Assembly (NCBI GenBank): GCA_965603125.1
Contig: CBFDBU010000001.1
Span: 62,001 to 126,000, forward strand
Direction of reading: 5' to 3'
Length of the DNA: 64,000 nt
Source: JAJRTA01 sp965603125
Lineage (GTDB): Bacteria; Zixibacteria; MSB-5A5; GN15; FEB-12
The notes under the pieces are model-generated. The model searched no databases, was not told the DNA's origin, and saw nothing but the letters and a program-made list of their open reading frames with translations. The translations under genes and the position numbers were made by a program. This document shows, in pieces, positions 8,219 to 16,233 of the stretch (its first letter is position 1; the number at the start of each line of letters is the position of its first letter).

Positions 8219-9811
8219 ATGACTAAGCAGCCCGGAAAACAACAACCACCCGCCGCTGATGACTCCTCCGGGAAGATCCAGATTCCGCTGGCCGAACTCA
8301 TCAGGAGACGTCGGGAAAAGGTGGTAGAGCTGACCGGAAAAGGCGTCAACTGCTACCCCTACCGGTATGAGAATACACGTCCGGTAACCGAGCTGCTGAG
8401 CGATTTCGACGACCTGGCCGCGAGTGAAACTGTTGTCCGCCTGGCCGGACGGGTCATGCTCAAGCGCAAAATGGGGAAAGCCGCCTTTGCCGACGTGCGT
8501 GATACCGCCCAACGGATACAGATCTATGTCAAGGTGGACAATGTCGGCAAAGACGCCTTTGAGTTGTTTGACGCCGTTGATCTGGGGGATATTCTCGGTT
8601 GCGAAGGAACTCTTTTCATCACTCGAACGGGTGAACGGACCCTGAAAGTCACCTCTTTTGAATTGCTGACGAAATCGCTGCACCCGCTCCCCGACAAGCA
8701 CTCCGGCCTTACCGACAAAGAGACTCGCAGCCGTCGCCGCTATGCCGATTTGATCGTCAACCCCGAGGTGCGGGACCTGTTCGTCATGCGGACACGGATC
8801 GTCAAAGTTATCCGTGACTTTCTGAACGCCAGGGACTTCCTGGAGGTGGAAACCCCTATCCTGCAACCTCTCTACGGCGGCGGTATGGCAGTGCCCTTCA
8901 AGACGCGTCACCAGCGCCTGGACCGCGACCTGTATCTGCGCATCGCCGATGAACTCTACCTCAAGCGGCTGCTGGTGGGCGGTCTCGAAAAGGTCTGGGA
9001 GTACTGCAAGGATTTTCGCAACGAGGGCATCGACCGCCTGCACAACCCTGAGTTCTCCATGATTGAGCTTTACTGGGCATATGCCGATTACAAAGACATG
9101 GCCGAGCTGTTCGAGGAATTGTTGCGGCACGTTGTCCTCGAGACGCACGGCAGTTACAAGATTGCCTATGGCGAACATGAAATAGACTTTGAGCCGCGCT
9201 TTCGATGGGTCAGTATGATAGGTTCTATCAAGGACAAAACCGGCGTGGATTTCGCTGGTCTCTCCTTTGAGGAAGCGAAGGAGGCTGCCGGGGAGTATGA
9301 CCTTGAAGCCGAGAAACTGATCAACAGGGGGAAAGTGATCGAAGCGGTGTGGGAGGCGACGGTCGAACCGACTCTGATTCAACCCACCTTTATCGCTGAC
9401 TTTCCCGTGGAGATCTCGCCGCTGGCAAAAAAACACCGTGAGTGCGTGGGCCTAACGGAGAGATTCGAGTTGTTCGTCGCCGGACTGGAAATGGGCAACG
9501 CCTTCAGCGAACTCAACGATCCCGTAGATCAACTGGAGCGTTTCCTGCAGCAGGGCAAGGCGCTGCAGGCGGGCGACAAAGAGGCCCAACCCCTCGATGA
9601 CGATTTCATCACCGCCCTGTCATACGGAATGCCTCCGTCGACGGGGCTGGGGTTCGGCGTCGACCGGTTGGTGATGCTGTTGACCGATCAGCACAACATC
9701 CGCGACGTCCTGCTCTTCCCGCAGATGAAGGATATGAAAGAAGGATCGGTGCCGGTATCCGGGATTCTGGCGCAAATAGTCCGGGATGAAAAGGAAAACG
9801 ATTCGACATAA
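8219..9811 (+). CDS. lysS: Lysyl-tRNA synthetase, class II
   Basis: LysS charges tRNA-Lys in the cytosol. The 530 residues show an N-terminal OB-fold anticodon-binding domain (about 60-170) after a short polar extension, then the class II catalytic core. Motif 2 is the stretch KDFRNEGIDRLHNPEFSMIE and motif 3 is GLGFGVDRLVML near the C-terminus. The substrate loop GLEMGNAFSELNDP is also present. Length and domain order are normal for bacterial LysS. The ORF on the opposite strand (8174-9436) is a codon-bias shadow. A 6-bp hairpin follows the stop. Confidence 0.96.
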   Translation: MTKQPGKQQPPAADDSSGKIQIPLAELIRRRREKVVELTGKGVNCYPYRYENTRPVTELLSDFDDLAASETVVRLAGRVMLKRKMGKAAFADVRDTAQRIQIYVKVDNVGKDAFELFDAVDLGDILGCEGTLFITRTGERTLKVTSFELLTKSLHPLPDKHSGLTDKETRSRRRYADLIVNPEVRDLFVMRTRIVKVIRDFLNARDFLEVETPILQPLYGGGMAVPFKTRHQRLDRDLYLRIADELYLKRLLVGGLEKVWEYCKDFRNEGIDRLHNPEFSMIELYWAYADYKDMAELFEELLRHVVLETHGSYKIAYGEHEIDFEPRFRWVSMIGSIKDKTGVDFAGLSFEEAKEAAGEYDLEAEKLINRGKVIEAVWEATVEPTLIQPTFIADFPVEISPLAKKHRECVGLTERFELFVAGLEMGNAFSELNDPVDQLERFLQQGKALQAGDKEAQPLDDDFITALSYGMPPSTGLGFGVDRLVMLLTDQHNIRDVLLFPQMKDMKEGSVPVSGILAQIVRDEKENDST

Positions 9812-9816
9812 CATTC

Positions 9817-9834
9817 GGCTGCCACGGTGCAGCC
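9817..9834 (+). terminator. Short hairpin after lysS
   Basis: GGCTGC (9817-9822) pairs with GCAGCC (9829-9834) around a 6-base loop, just after the lysS stop at 9811. No T-run follows, so it may protect the 3' end or act as a weak terminator. Confidence 0.35.
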
Positions 9835-9881
9835 TCCCGTCGGCCTTGAGGTTTATCGTGCAATGCATCTCTGCTGTCTTT

Positions 9882-9934
9882 GCTCCTCCTTTTCCGGCCT
9901 TGGGTTTGGCCGCAATCGTTTCTCAAGGAGGAGC
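9882..9934 (+). promoter_or_regulatory. Stem-loop that pairs away a consensus Shine-Dalgarno sequence
   Basis: GCTCCTCCTT (9882-9891) is perfectly complementary to AAGGAGGAGC (9925-9934). Between them a second hairpin forms from CGGCC (9895-9899) and GGCCG (9908-9912). The 3' arm is a near-perfect Shine-Dalgarno sequence sitting 4 bases before ATG AAT TGA. When folded, the ribosome site is hidden. This lies in the leader of the RRM protein gene at 10011. Structured, temperature-responsive leaders are known for cold-induced RNA-binding protein genes; applying that here is inference. Confidence 0.6.
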
Positions 9935-9938
9935 CTTT

Positions 9939-9947
9939 ATGAATTGA
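9939..9947 (+). other. Two-codon ORF (Met-Asn-stop) in the leader of the RRM gene
   Basis: ATG AAT TGA follows the Shine-Dalgarno sequence AAGGAGGAG at a suitable distance. A run of 11 cytosines (9948-9958) follows directly, then AGTGGGG, so CCCC (9955-9958) can pair with GGGG (9962-9965). A minimal start-stop ORF behind such a strong ribosome site suggests a ribosome-stalling or upstream control element rather than a peptide gene. Confidence 0.45.
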
Positions 9948-10010
9948 CCCCCCCCCCCAGTGGGGCTGTTTGCATTAAGTTTGAAGTTAATTCGTTTCTA
10001 GGGAGTTTTT

Positions 10011-10295
10011 ATGATGAACATCTATGTCGGCAATCTGCCTTTTGAGATCAGTGAAGATGAGTTGCGCGACGTCTTTGGGGCTTTCGGTGAAGTCTCTTCA
10101 GCCAAGATCATAACCGACCGCTACAGCGGCCGGCCGCGCGGCTTCGCCTTCGTTGAAATGCCCGACGACAGTCATGGACAGGCGGCAATCGACGATCTCA
10201 ATGACAAGGATTTCAAGGGTCGCACACTCAAGGTAAGCGTGGCCCGCGCCCGCGAAGAACGGCCCGAGCGTCGCCCGCCCGACGACAGGCGTTGA
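10011..10295 (+). CDS. Single-RRM RNA-binding protein
   Basis: The 94-residue protein is almost entirely one RNA recognition motif. RNP2 is IYVGNL (residues 3-8) and RNP1 is RGFAFVEM, preceded by the usual ITDRYSGRP loop. A short basic, arginine- and proline-rich tail (ERPERRPPDDRR) follows. Such stand-alone RRM proteins occur in cyanobacteria, proteobacteria and FCB bacteria, where many are cold-induced and bind single-stranded RNA. The start has AGGGAG at 10000-10005 five bases upstream; a second ATG at 10014 is possible. The long structured leader and the downstream hairpin suggest an independently regulated single-gene transcript. Confidence 0.92.
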   Translation: MMNIYVGNLPFEISEDELRDVFGAFGEVSSAKIITDRYSGRPRGFAFVEMPDDSHGQAAIDDLNDKDFKGRTLKVSVARAREERPERRPPDDRR

Positions 10296-10320
10296 TTCCG
10301 TTTCCATAAACAGGAGGGCA

Positions 10321-10352
10321 AACTGCCCGGTCGCGGCTGCGGACGGGCAGTT
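10321..10352 (+). terminator. Terminator-like hairpin after the RRM gene
   Basis: AACTGCCCG (10321-10329) pairs with CGGGCAGTT (10344-10352) around a 14-base loop, 25 bp after the RRM stop. The stem is strong but only TTG follows, so termination may be only partly intrinsic. Confidence 0.5.
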
Positions 10353-10390
10353 GCTGCATGAGGGCCGGATCCCTCGGGCCCGGCATCCAG

Positions 10391-10533
10391 GCTTGTTGAA
10401 AAAGTCACCGTAGCCTGCCGCCGAAGCATTGATACTGTGCTGCCAGGCGTCTCTGCCTGGCAGTGGTGCAAATTTATAGAAGCGTCGGGCAGAGACACCC
10501 GATGCCACCCTGGGAGTACGTTTTTCAACAAGC
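10391..10533. repeat. MITE-like element of about 143 bp with 13-bp terminal inverted repeats
   Basis: GCTTGTTGAAAAA (10391-10403) is exactly repeated in inverse as TTTTTCAACAAGC (10521-10533). The interior is non-coding and has nested hairpins: CTGCCAGGC/GCCTGGCAG near 10440-10463, and TCGGG/CCCGA further on. Similar GTTGAAAAA termini are common on insertion sequences and their non-autonomous derivatives. No transposase is present, so this would be a non-autonomous remnant. Confidence 0.5.
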
Positions 10534-10575
10534 CTATCCCCGGGCGTAACCGGCGAAAAACGTGAAGAAAATCCC

Positions 10576-10603
10576 TTGACAGTGATGATATAGGATGTAT
10601 CTT
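10576..10603 (+). promoter_or_regulatory. Promoter of the tetR-export operon
   Basis: A perfect TTGACA (10576-10581) is followed after 16 bp by TATCTT (10598-10603), a 4-of-6 match to the -10 box. The palindromic candidate operator begins inside the -10 box at 10602, so a bound repressor would block the polymerase. Confidence 0.6.
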
Positions 10604-10621
10604 AACTAACAAGATAGTTAA
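10602..10621. promoter_or_regulatory. Candidate TetR operator palindrome
   Basis: TTAACTA (10602-10608) and TAGTTAA (10615-10621) form a perfect inverted repeat with a 6-bp spacer. A related imperfect half-site set, AACTAAACAG then TTGGTTA, follows at 10621-10637, just before the tetR start. The position over the -10 box and the AT-rich composition in a GC-rich neighbourhood support an autoregulatory operator for the TetR protein. Confidence 0.6.
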
Positions 10622-10641
10622 ACTAAACAGTTGGTTATACT

Positions 10642-11283
10642 ATGACGTGTCCCAATCCCATCCCTCGTCGGCGCACCCGCCGCAAGAAATCCAGCCGCGA
10701 GAAAATCACGGCCACCGCCCTGGCTGAGTTTGCCGACAACGGCCTGGCCGGGGCCAGGATTGACCGCATCGCAGCAACCGCCGGCGTTAACAAGGCCATG
10801 ATCTACTACCACTTCTCATCCAAGGACAACCTCTACCGGCAAGTTGTGGATGAATTCGTCGGTGACCTCATGAGCAGGATTAGCCAGGCTATCTCCGATA
10901 AGGCCACCGTCGAGACCGGCCTGATGCGACTGGCCGAAGTCTACACCGAGCTTGTCACCGAGTACCCGGAGTTCCCCCGTCTCTTGCTGCGGGAACTGGC
11001 TGACCCGGGCGGGAGAATGCTCGGCAGGATCAGCCGGATTCTGGTCAGGTCCGGCAACCCGGCCCAGATGGAGCGGCTTCTGAGTCGTGGCGTGGCCGGT
11101 GGACAGCTTCGTCGCATCAATGTCAGGCAGGCGCTGGTTTCGTTCCTGACCATGAACATCGGGTATTTTCTTATGGCCCCCCTGTTGGACGAGGTCATGG
11201 ATATCAAGGACCGGAAACGATTTGTGAAAGAAAGGAAGAAAGCCGTGGTCGATCTGTTCTTGAACGGGGTCAAGGCAAGATGA
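10642..11283 (+). CDS. TetR-family repressor of the export operon, CecR-like
   Basis: The 213-residue protein has a basic N-terminus (RRRTRRKKSSREKI) and a TetR DNA-binding domain (about 18-65): ALAEFADNGLAGARIDRIAA leads into VNKAMIYYHFSSKDNLY, the classic recognition-helix region. The C-terminal helices (about 80-200) would form the ligand-binding and dimerisation domain. It is the first gene of a seven-gene operon encoding a membrane exporter, the arrangement of E. coli cecR-ybhGFSR. It therefore probably represses its own operon through the TTAACTA palindrome and is released by an exported compound. The inducer is unknown. Its stop overlaps the TolC-like gene start by 4 bp. Confidence 0.88.
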   Translation: MTCPNPIPRRRTRRKKSSREKITATALAEFADNGLAGARIDRIAATAGVNKAMIYYHFSSKDNLYRQVVDEFVGDLMSRISQAISDKATVETGLMRLAEVYTELVTEYPEFPRLLLRELADPGGRMLGRISRILVRSGNPAQMERLLSRGVAGGQLRRINVRQALVSFLTMNIGYFLMAPLLDEVMDIKDRKRFVKERKKAVVDLFLNGVKAR

Positions 11284-12590
11284 GACGTTACTTGTTGGCC
11301 GCATTGTTGGTCGTGATCGGTTATTCTTCCCCGGTTGGCCGCGAGTTGACCCTTGGTGAAGCCCTGCGTCTTTCAACCGAGCATTCTCACGCGCTCAAGA
11401 GCGCCACGGCGCGCACGGCGGCTGCCGAGGGAGCACAGCGGGCCGCCCTGGCTGACCGCCTTCCCACGATGTCGGTCGCGGCGTTCGGGCTTTACAACAG
11501 CGAGGTGCCGACGCTTGATATTGAGTTGCCGCCGCCGGTCGGCGTGTCGTTTTCACGGGAGGTGGGCACCGACGAAACCTATCAGGCGGATTTGCGCCTC
11601 AGCCTGCCCCTGTTTACGGGAGGTCTGCTGGGAGCGAACATCGACCGTGCGCGCGCCTGGCTGACGTACACCGACGCCCTCGCGCAGGCGGAGCGTGATC
11701 AGGTGCTGCTTCAGACGCGCTTGGCATATCTGTTGCTGGCCCGCGCCGACCGCGTGCTCGACGCCGCCTGCGCCTCACTGCGCAGAGCGGAGATTATCGC
11801 CGCCGACGTCGGCGTCCTCTTCGATGGCGGTATGGCCGATTCGGTTGACATCTTAGAGGCCCGCCTGGGGCTCGACCAGGCGCACTTCCGCGAGCAGAGC
11901 GCCGCCATTGGGCGCCGGTCAGCCGAAATCATGCTGCTGACTCTGACAGGTCTCCCCGCCACGGAACAGCTTGAGATCACCGGTTTCCCGGAAGCCATCC
12001 CCGGCGAACTGATGCCGTCAACAGTGCTCCCGGGTAAGCCGGAACTGAAAGTGGCCGAGGCAGGTGTGGAGCTGAGTCTGTCCGGCATGAAAGCGGCCCG
12101 GGCAGGATACTATCCGACGCTGTCGGCGTACGCCGGGTATTCCTATGGGAGACCGAACCTGGACCGCTTCCGGGACACCTGGAATGACTACTTCAATTTC
12201 GGAGCCAACCTGGTCTGGTCGTTTAATGCGGGCAACAAGGTCGGCGCCGGGGTCAGGGCTGCGGAGCATGAATACGGGGCAGCCTGCAGTGAGCGGGAAA
12301 GGACGGCTGAAGTCCTTGACCGCGAGGCAAAACTGTCTCTGCAAAATCTGAAATTAGCCCGCAAGAGATATGAAACGGCACGGCGGCACTTGCGGGTCAC
12401 TTCCGACAGCTACCGACTGGCAACCGTCAGACATCGGGAAGGAGTGCTGTCGGCGAACAGGCTGCTGGAAATCGAGGCGTCTCTCACCGAGGCCGAGTCG
12501 TTGCTGGCCGGGTCCCTGGTCGATTTCTTCGTTGCCCGAAGCGTGCACTATTTCGCTATCGGGTCGGACAAACTAAGAGAAGGGTTCTAA
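11280..12590 (+). CDS. TolC-family outer membrane efflux channel
   Basis: The 436-residue product has a signal peptide (about residues 1-20) and then ELTLGEALRLSTEHSHALKS, the usual start of outer membrane efflux proteins. Long alanine- and leucine-rich helices alternate with two short beta segments near 80-110 and 265-300, for example YYPTLSAYAGYSYG, matching the duplicated TolC fold. Trimeric TolC proteins form the outer membrane tunnel for tripartite exporters. Its place between the TetR gene and the HlyD-type adaptor shows a dedicated channel for this system. In the E. coli YbhGFSR system the channel is not in the operon. It ends 1 bp before the next start. Confidence 0.9.
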   Translation: MRRYLLAALLVVIGYSSPVGRELTLGEALRLSTEHSHALKSATARTAAAEGAQRAALADRLPTMSVAAFGLYNSEVPTLDIELPPPVGVSFSREVGTDETYQADLRLSLPLFTGGLLGANIDRARAWLTYTDALAQAERDQVLLQTRLAYLLLARADRVLDAACASLRRAEIIAADVGVLFDGGMADSVDILEARLGLDQAHFREQSAAIGRRSAEIMLLTLTGLPATEQLEITGFPEAIPGELMPSTVLPGKPELKVAEAGVELSLSGMKAARAGYYPTLSAYAGYSYGRPNLDRFRDTWNDYFNFGANLVWSFNAGNKVGAGVRAAEHEYGAACSERERTAEVLDREAKLSLQNLKLARKRYETARRHLRVTSDSYRLATVRHREGVLSANRLLEIEASLTEAESLLAGSLVDFFVARSVHYFAIGSDKLREGF

Positions 12591-12591
12591 G

Positions 12592-13482
12592 ATGCGAAAT
12601 CTGCGACTACCCGTACTATTACTTACGCTAAGCCTGTTTCTTGGAGGATGCAGTCAGAATGACCGGCGACCCGGCGGTTCGGGATTGCTTGAGGCCACGG
12701 AAGTGGTTGTTTCCTCGGAAGTCGGTGGCCGTGTCGTGAAGCTGCTCTTTGATGAGGGAACCGTTGTCGCGTCGGCCGACACATTGCTGCTCATTGACCC
12801 CACGCGCCCGCAACTGGAATTGGCCGCAGCCGAGGCTGACCTGGAGGTGATCCGGACCAACCTGAGCACGGCGCGACTTCAGGCCGAACAGGCTGCGGTC
12901 GCCGAAGAGTTCGCCCTGTCCGAACGCAGCCGTATCGAGAAACTGCTGGCATCGAACACGGCCACCCGCAAGCAGATGGACCTGGTCGCATTTGAATACG
13001 TTCAGGCGGAGCTGGCCACCAGGGCGGCCCGGGCCAAGGTGGCTACGGTGAAGGCGCAACTCCAAAAGACCGAGGTCAATATCGACCGCACCAGGCGCAA
13101 CCTCGACGACTGCCACCCGCTGTCGCCGATGGGGGGGACGGTGACGGCAAGGTATGTTGACGAGGGGGAACTGCTGAGTCCGGGCAAGCCGATAGGGCGC
13201 ATATCCCGCCTCGACAGCCTGTGGGTAAAGGTCTATCTGCCGGCAGCGGCATTTGCGTCTGTGAAGATCGGTGACACTGCCTGGGTCGATACTGAGTCGG
13301 GCGGTGACCCCTGTCCGGGGCTTGTCATCTGGACTTCACCCGACGCGGAGTTTACCCCCAAGAATGTGCAGACACAGAAGTCGCGGGCCAATCTCGTGTA
13401 CGCGGTCAAGGTCAAACTTGCCAACGACGACCGCACACTGAAAGTGGGTATGCCAGTGTATGTGACTATCGGGGCGCTATGA
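12592..13482 (+). CDS. HlyD/YbhG-type membrane fusion lipoprotein
   Basis: This is the periplasmic adaptor joining the ABC permease to the TolC channel. The 296 residues start with a lipoprotein signal and lipobox LGGC (C20). Then follow one half of a biotinyl-lipoyl-like domain (about 30-70; EVGGRVVKLLFDEGTVV), a long alpha-helical hairpin (about 75-170), the second lipoyl half (GGTVTARYVDEGELLSPG) and a beta-barrel domain. This matches YbhG and RND/ABC adaptors. The stop overlaps the first ATPase start by 4 bp. The coiled hairpin is medium in length, enough to contact a TolC-like partner. Confidence 0.9.
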   Translation: MRNLRLPVLLLTLSLFLGGCSQNDRRPGGSGLLEATEVVVSSEVGGRVVKLLFDEGTVVASADTLLLIDPTRPQLELAAAEADLEVIRTNLSTARLQAEQAAVAEEFALSERSRIEKLLASNTATRKQMDLVAFEYVQAELATRAARAKVATVKAQLQKTEVNIDRTRRNLDDCHPLSPMGGTVTARYVDEGELLSPGKPIGRISRLDSLWVKVYLPAAAFASVKIGDTAWVDTESGGDPCPGLVIWTSPDAEFTPKNVQTQKSRANLVYAVKVKLANDDRTLKVGMPVYVTIGAL

Positions 13483-14396
13483 GTTTCGTATCGGTGGCGC
13501 ATCTGTCAAAGTCGTATGGCGATATCAAGGCGGTCGACGACATCAGCTTCGAGGTCGACGAGGGCAAGGTTCTGGCCCTGGTGGGACCGGATGGAGCCGG
13601 CAAGACCACCCTCATGCGCCTGGTTTGCAACCTGCTGGCTCCCGACAGTGGTGTCGTACGGATTGCCGACCTCGACGTCGCCGGTGGTTTTGATCGCCTC
13701 AAGGAGCTGTTGGGCTACATGCCCCAGGTCTTTTCGCTTTACTCCGACCTCAGCGTGGAGGAGAACCTGATCTTCTACGCGGGCATCTACGGTGTTACCG
13801 GCGCGCGCTACCGGCAGAAGCGGGACTACCTGTACGGCTTTTCCAGGCTGGCCCCCTTTGCGCGCCGCCGGGCCGGTGACCTCTCGGGCGGCATGAAACA
13901 AAAGCTGGCGCTCTCGTGCGCTCTTATCCACGATCCTCAAATCCTCGTTCTGGACGAACCGACTACGGGCGTCGACCCTCTCTCTCGCCTCCAGTTCTGG
14001 GAGATACTGTCCGAGTTCAAGCACCAGGGGGTCACGATACTGCTGACGACGCCCTACATGGACGAGGTAGCGCACGCTGATCGCGCCTGTTTCATGCTCG
14101 GCGGAAAGAAGCTGACAGAAGGAACGCCCGGGGAACTGTCAGGCAGCTTCAAAGGCGAGCTTTACTCTCTGGACACGCTCCCCTCGACTGATCTCATAGA
14201 GAGACTGAACGACATCCCACACCTACGGTCGCGGCGGTTCGGGACCGGCCTGCACGTCAGTCTCGACGCAGGTTTGAAAATCGAAGACGTCTCCGGAGCC
14301 TTGCGCGCCGCCGGGGTTGATCCGGGATACCTGGTTCCGGCGCAGGCCGGGCTGGAAGACTGTTTCATTCAACTCATGGAGCAGACGGGTGACTGA
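13479..14396 (+). CDS. ABC transporter ATPase, counterpart of the YbhF N-terminal half
   Basis: The 305-residue protein is a complete nucleotide-binding domain: Walker A GPDGAGKTT (about residues 33-41), signature LSGGMKQK, Walker B ILVLDEPT, and a D-loop GVDPLS. A C-terminal extension of about 80 residues resembles the accessory domain of the drug-export ATPase group. In E. coli YbhF two ATPase domains are fused; here they are separate neighbouring genes. It overlaps the next start by 8 bp. It would pair with the second ATPase, whose signature is non-canonical, to drive the two ABC-2 permeases. Confidence 0.92.
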   Translation: MSFVSVAHLSKSYGDIKAVDDISFEVDEGKVLALVGPDGAGKTTLMRLVCNLLAPDSGVVRIADLDVAGGFDRLKELLGYMPQVFSLYSDLSVEENLIFYAGIYGVTGARYRQKRDYLYGFSRLAPFARRRAGDLSGGMKQKLALSCALIHDPQILVLDEPTTGVDPLSRLQFWEILSEFKHQGVTILLTTPYMDEVAHADRACFMLGGKKLTEGTPGELSGSFKGELYSLDTLPSTDLIERLNDIPHLRSRRFGTGLHVSLDAGLKIEDVSGALRAAGVDPGYLVPAQAGLEDCFIQLMEQTGD

Positions 14397-15132
14397 GGCG
14401 GCCGTGCGGGTGCGGGATATGTCCCGCCGATTCGGAGCCTTCACGGCGGTGGACAGGATTTCCCTGACCGTGGCGCGGGGTGAGATATTCGGGTTTCTGG
14501 GAGCTAACGGCGCCGGCAAGACTACCGCTATCAGGATGCTTTGCGGCCTGCTCATGCCGACCGCGGGTGAAGGCGAGGTGGTCGGCTATGATATCTACAA
14601 ACAGGCGGAAGATATCAAGAAGAGCATCGGTTACATGTCGCAGAAGTTCTCCCTGTATCCGGACCTGACCGGGCGGGAGAACATGCGGTTCTATGGGGCC
14701 GCCTACGGTTTGAAGCGGACTGTCGTGGCCGACCGCACCCGATACCTGGGTGAGCGCCTGTCGCTGAGTGAGTTCATCGACCGTCCCTCGAGGGCCCTGC
14801 CGGTAGGATGGCGGCAACGATTAGCCCTGGCCGTGTCGCTCATACACCAGCCGGAAATGCTGTTTCTCGATGAGCCGACCGGCGGGGTCGATCCCGTGTT
14901 TCGGCGGCGGTTCTGGCAGGAGCTCTACCGCCTGGCCGAGGAAGGCGTGACCATATTCGTGACTACGCACTACATGGATGAAGCCGAGTATTGCGACCGT
15001 ATCTCGATCATGCACCAGGGACGCATCGTAGAGCGCGGCCGACCGCAGGATCTGCTGAAAAAATACAAAGCGCCGAACCTGGAAGAGCTGTTCGTATCGC
15101 TTATCGGCTCGCGGGAGGCCGCCAGTGCGTAG
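14389..15132 (+). CDS. ABC transporter ATPase, counterpart of the YbhF C-terminal half
   Basis: The 247-residue ATPase carries Walker A GANGAGKTT, Walker B MLFLDEPT and the D-loop GGVDPVF. Its signature reads LPVGWRQR instead of LSGGQ. A similar LPxG-type signature occurs in the second half of YbhF, as far as I recall, so this is probably a family feature that makes one of the two ATP sites degenerate. The frame is open from 14317, but GTG at 14389 overlaps the upstream stop by 8 bp and starts right at the conserved domain, so it is preferred. The stop overlaps the first permease start by 8 bp. Confidence 0.9.
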   Translation: MTEAAVRVRDMSRRFGAFTAVDRISLTVARGEIFGFLGANGAGKTTAIRMLCGLLMPTAGEGEVVGYDIYKQAEDIKKSIGYMSQKFSLYPDLTGRENMRFYGAAYGLKRTVVADRTRYLGERLSLSEFIDRPSRALPVGWRQRLALAVSLIHQPEMLFLDEPTGGVDPVFRRRFWQELYRLAEEGVTIFVTTHYMDEAEYCDRISIMHQGRIVERGRPQDLLKKYKAPNLEELFVSLIGSREAASA

Positions 15133-16231
15133 AATCAGGCACATCGCCCGCAAGGAACTCTACCATGTTCTGCGAGACGCCCGCTCCCTGGCCATCGTTC
15201 TGGTCATGCCCGTCGTGATGACGTTTCTCTACGGATACGCCATCAATCTGGATATCGAAAACATCGTGTTGGGCGTAATTGATCTGGACCGGACGCAACA
15301 TTCGCGAGCGCTCGCGGGATGTTTCTACCATTCGACATACTTCAGCGAGCCACAGGAGGAAATAGACCTCACCGACCCCGAGAGAGCTTTCCGCGAGGGG
15401 CGGGCCGGTGCCGTCCTGGTGATCCGGCCCGGGTTCGGCCGCGCGCTGGAGCGGGGAGACAGCTTTTCGCTGGGTCTTATCATCGACGGTTCTGACAACA
15501 ACATCGCCGGTGCTGTCCGGGGTTATACAGGCCAGGCGCTCAACAGCTTCCTGCGTGACCGTCTGCCGCCGGGCGCAAAACTCCCCGGCGTTGTTATCGC
15601 GCCCCGGGTGCTGTACAATCCGGACCTGCAGTCCTCGTATTTCTTTGTCCCCGGACTGGTAGCTATTGTGCTGCTGATGATATCCGCTCTCCTGACCTCG
15701 GTTACTATTGCCCGCGAAAAGGAGACCGGGACCCTGGAGCAAATGTTGACGGCCCCGGTCAAACCGATCGAGATTCTCCTGGGCAAGATCCTCCCCTACG
15801 TTTTCATCGCCCTGCTCGACGGCGTGTTGGTGCTGGTGTTCGCCAAGCTGGTGTTCGGCGTGCCGTTTGTGGGTTCGCACCTGCTGCTACTTGGTTTCGG
15901 GCTTGTATACGTCACCACGGCGCTGTCGATCGGGATACTGATCTCGTCCCTGGTGAGCACGCAGCAGGTGGCAATGATGTTTGCAATGATGTTAACCATG
16001 CTTCCTTCGGTAATGCTCTCGGGATTCATCTTCGCCGTCAAGAACATGCCCTCCCTGTTGCAGTACCTGAGCCGGATCATCCCGGCTACATATTTCCTGA
16101 CCGTCATCCGCGGCATCATGCTCAAAGGGGCGGGTCTCGGGGAGTTGGCGATTCACGGGGTTTTTCTTCTGGTCCTGATGGCGATCATGATCGGTGTCGC
16201 CGCGGCCAAATTCAAGACGAGGTTAGCTTAA
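15125..16231 (+). CDS. ABC-2 type permease, YbhS-like
   Basis: The 368-residue protein has an N-terminal transmembrane helix (about 20-40), an extracytoplasmic domain of about 130 residues, and a bundle of five helices (about 175-365). This is the ABC2_membrane_3 layout of YbhS/YbhR and DrrB-like exporters. The linker IAREKETGTLEQMLTAPVKP is the conserved cytoplasmic coupling region. It starts with GTG inside the previous gene and ends 2 bp before the second permease. Together the two permeases would form a heterodimeric channel through the inner membrane. The substrate is unknown; drugs, toxic organics or lipids are all possible. Confidence 0.9.
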   Translation: MRRIRHIARKELYHVLRDARSLAIVLVMPVVMTFLYGYAINLDIENIVLGVIDLDRTQHSRALAGCFYHSTYFSEPQEEIDLTDPERAFREGRAGAVLVIRPGFGRALERGDSFSLGLIIDGSDNNIAGAVRGYTGQALNSFLRDRLPPGAKLPGVVIAPRVLYNPDLQSSYFFVPGLVAIVLLMISALLTSVTIAREKETGTLEQMLTAPVKPIEILLGKILPYVFIALLDGVLVLVFAKLVFGVPFVGSHLLLLGFGLVYVTTALSIGILISSLVSTQQVAMMFAMMLTMLPSVMLSGFIFAVKNMPSLLQYLSRIIPATYFLTVIRGIMLKGAGLGELAIHGVFLLVLMAIMIGVAAAKFKTRLA

Positions 16232-16233
16232 CC

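Noticed and set aside
8174..9436. 420-codon open frame on the minus strand across lysS
   Set aside because: lysS is certain on the plus strand. The antisense frame has no domain and reflects GC-rich third-position bias.
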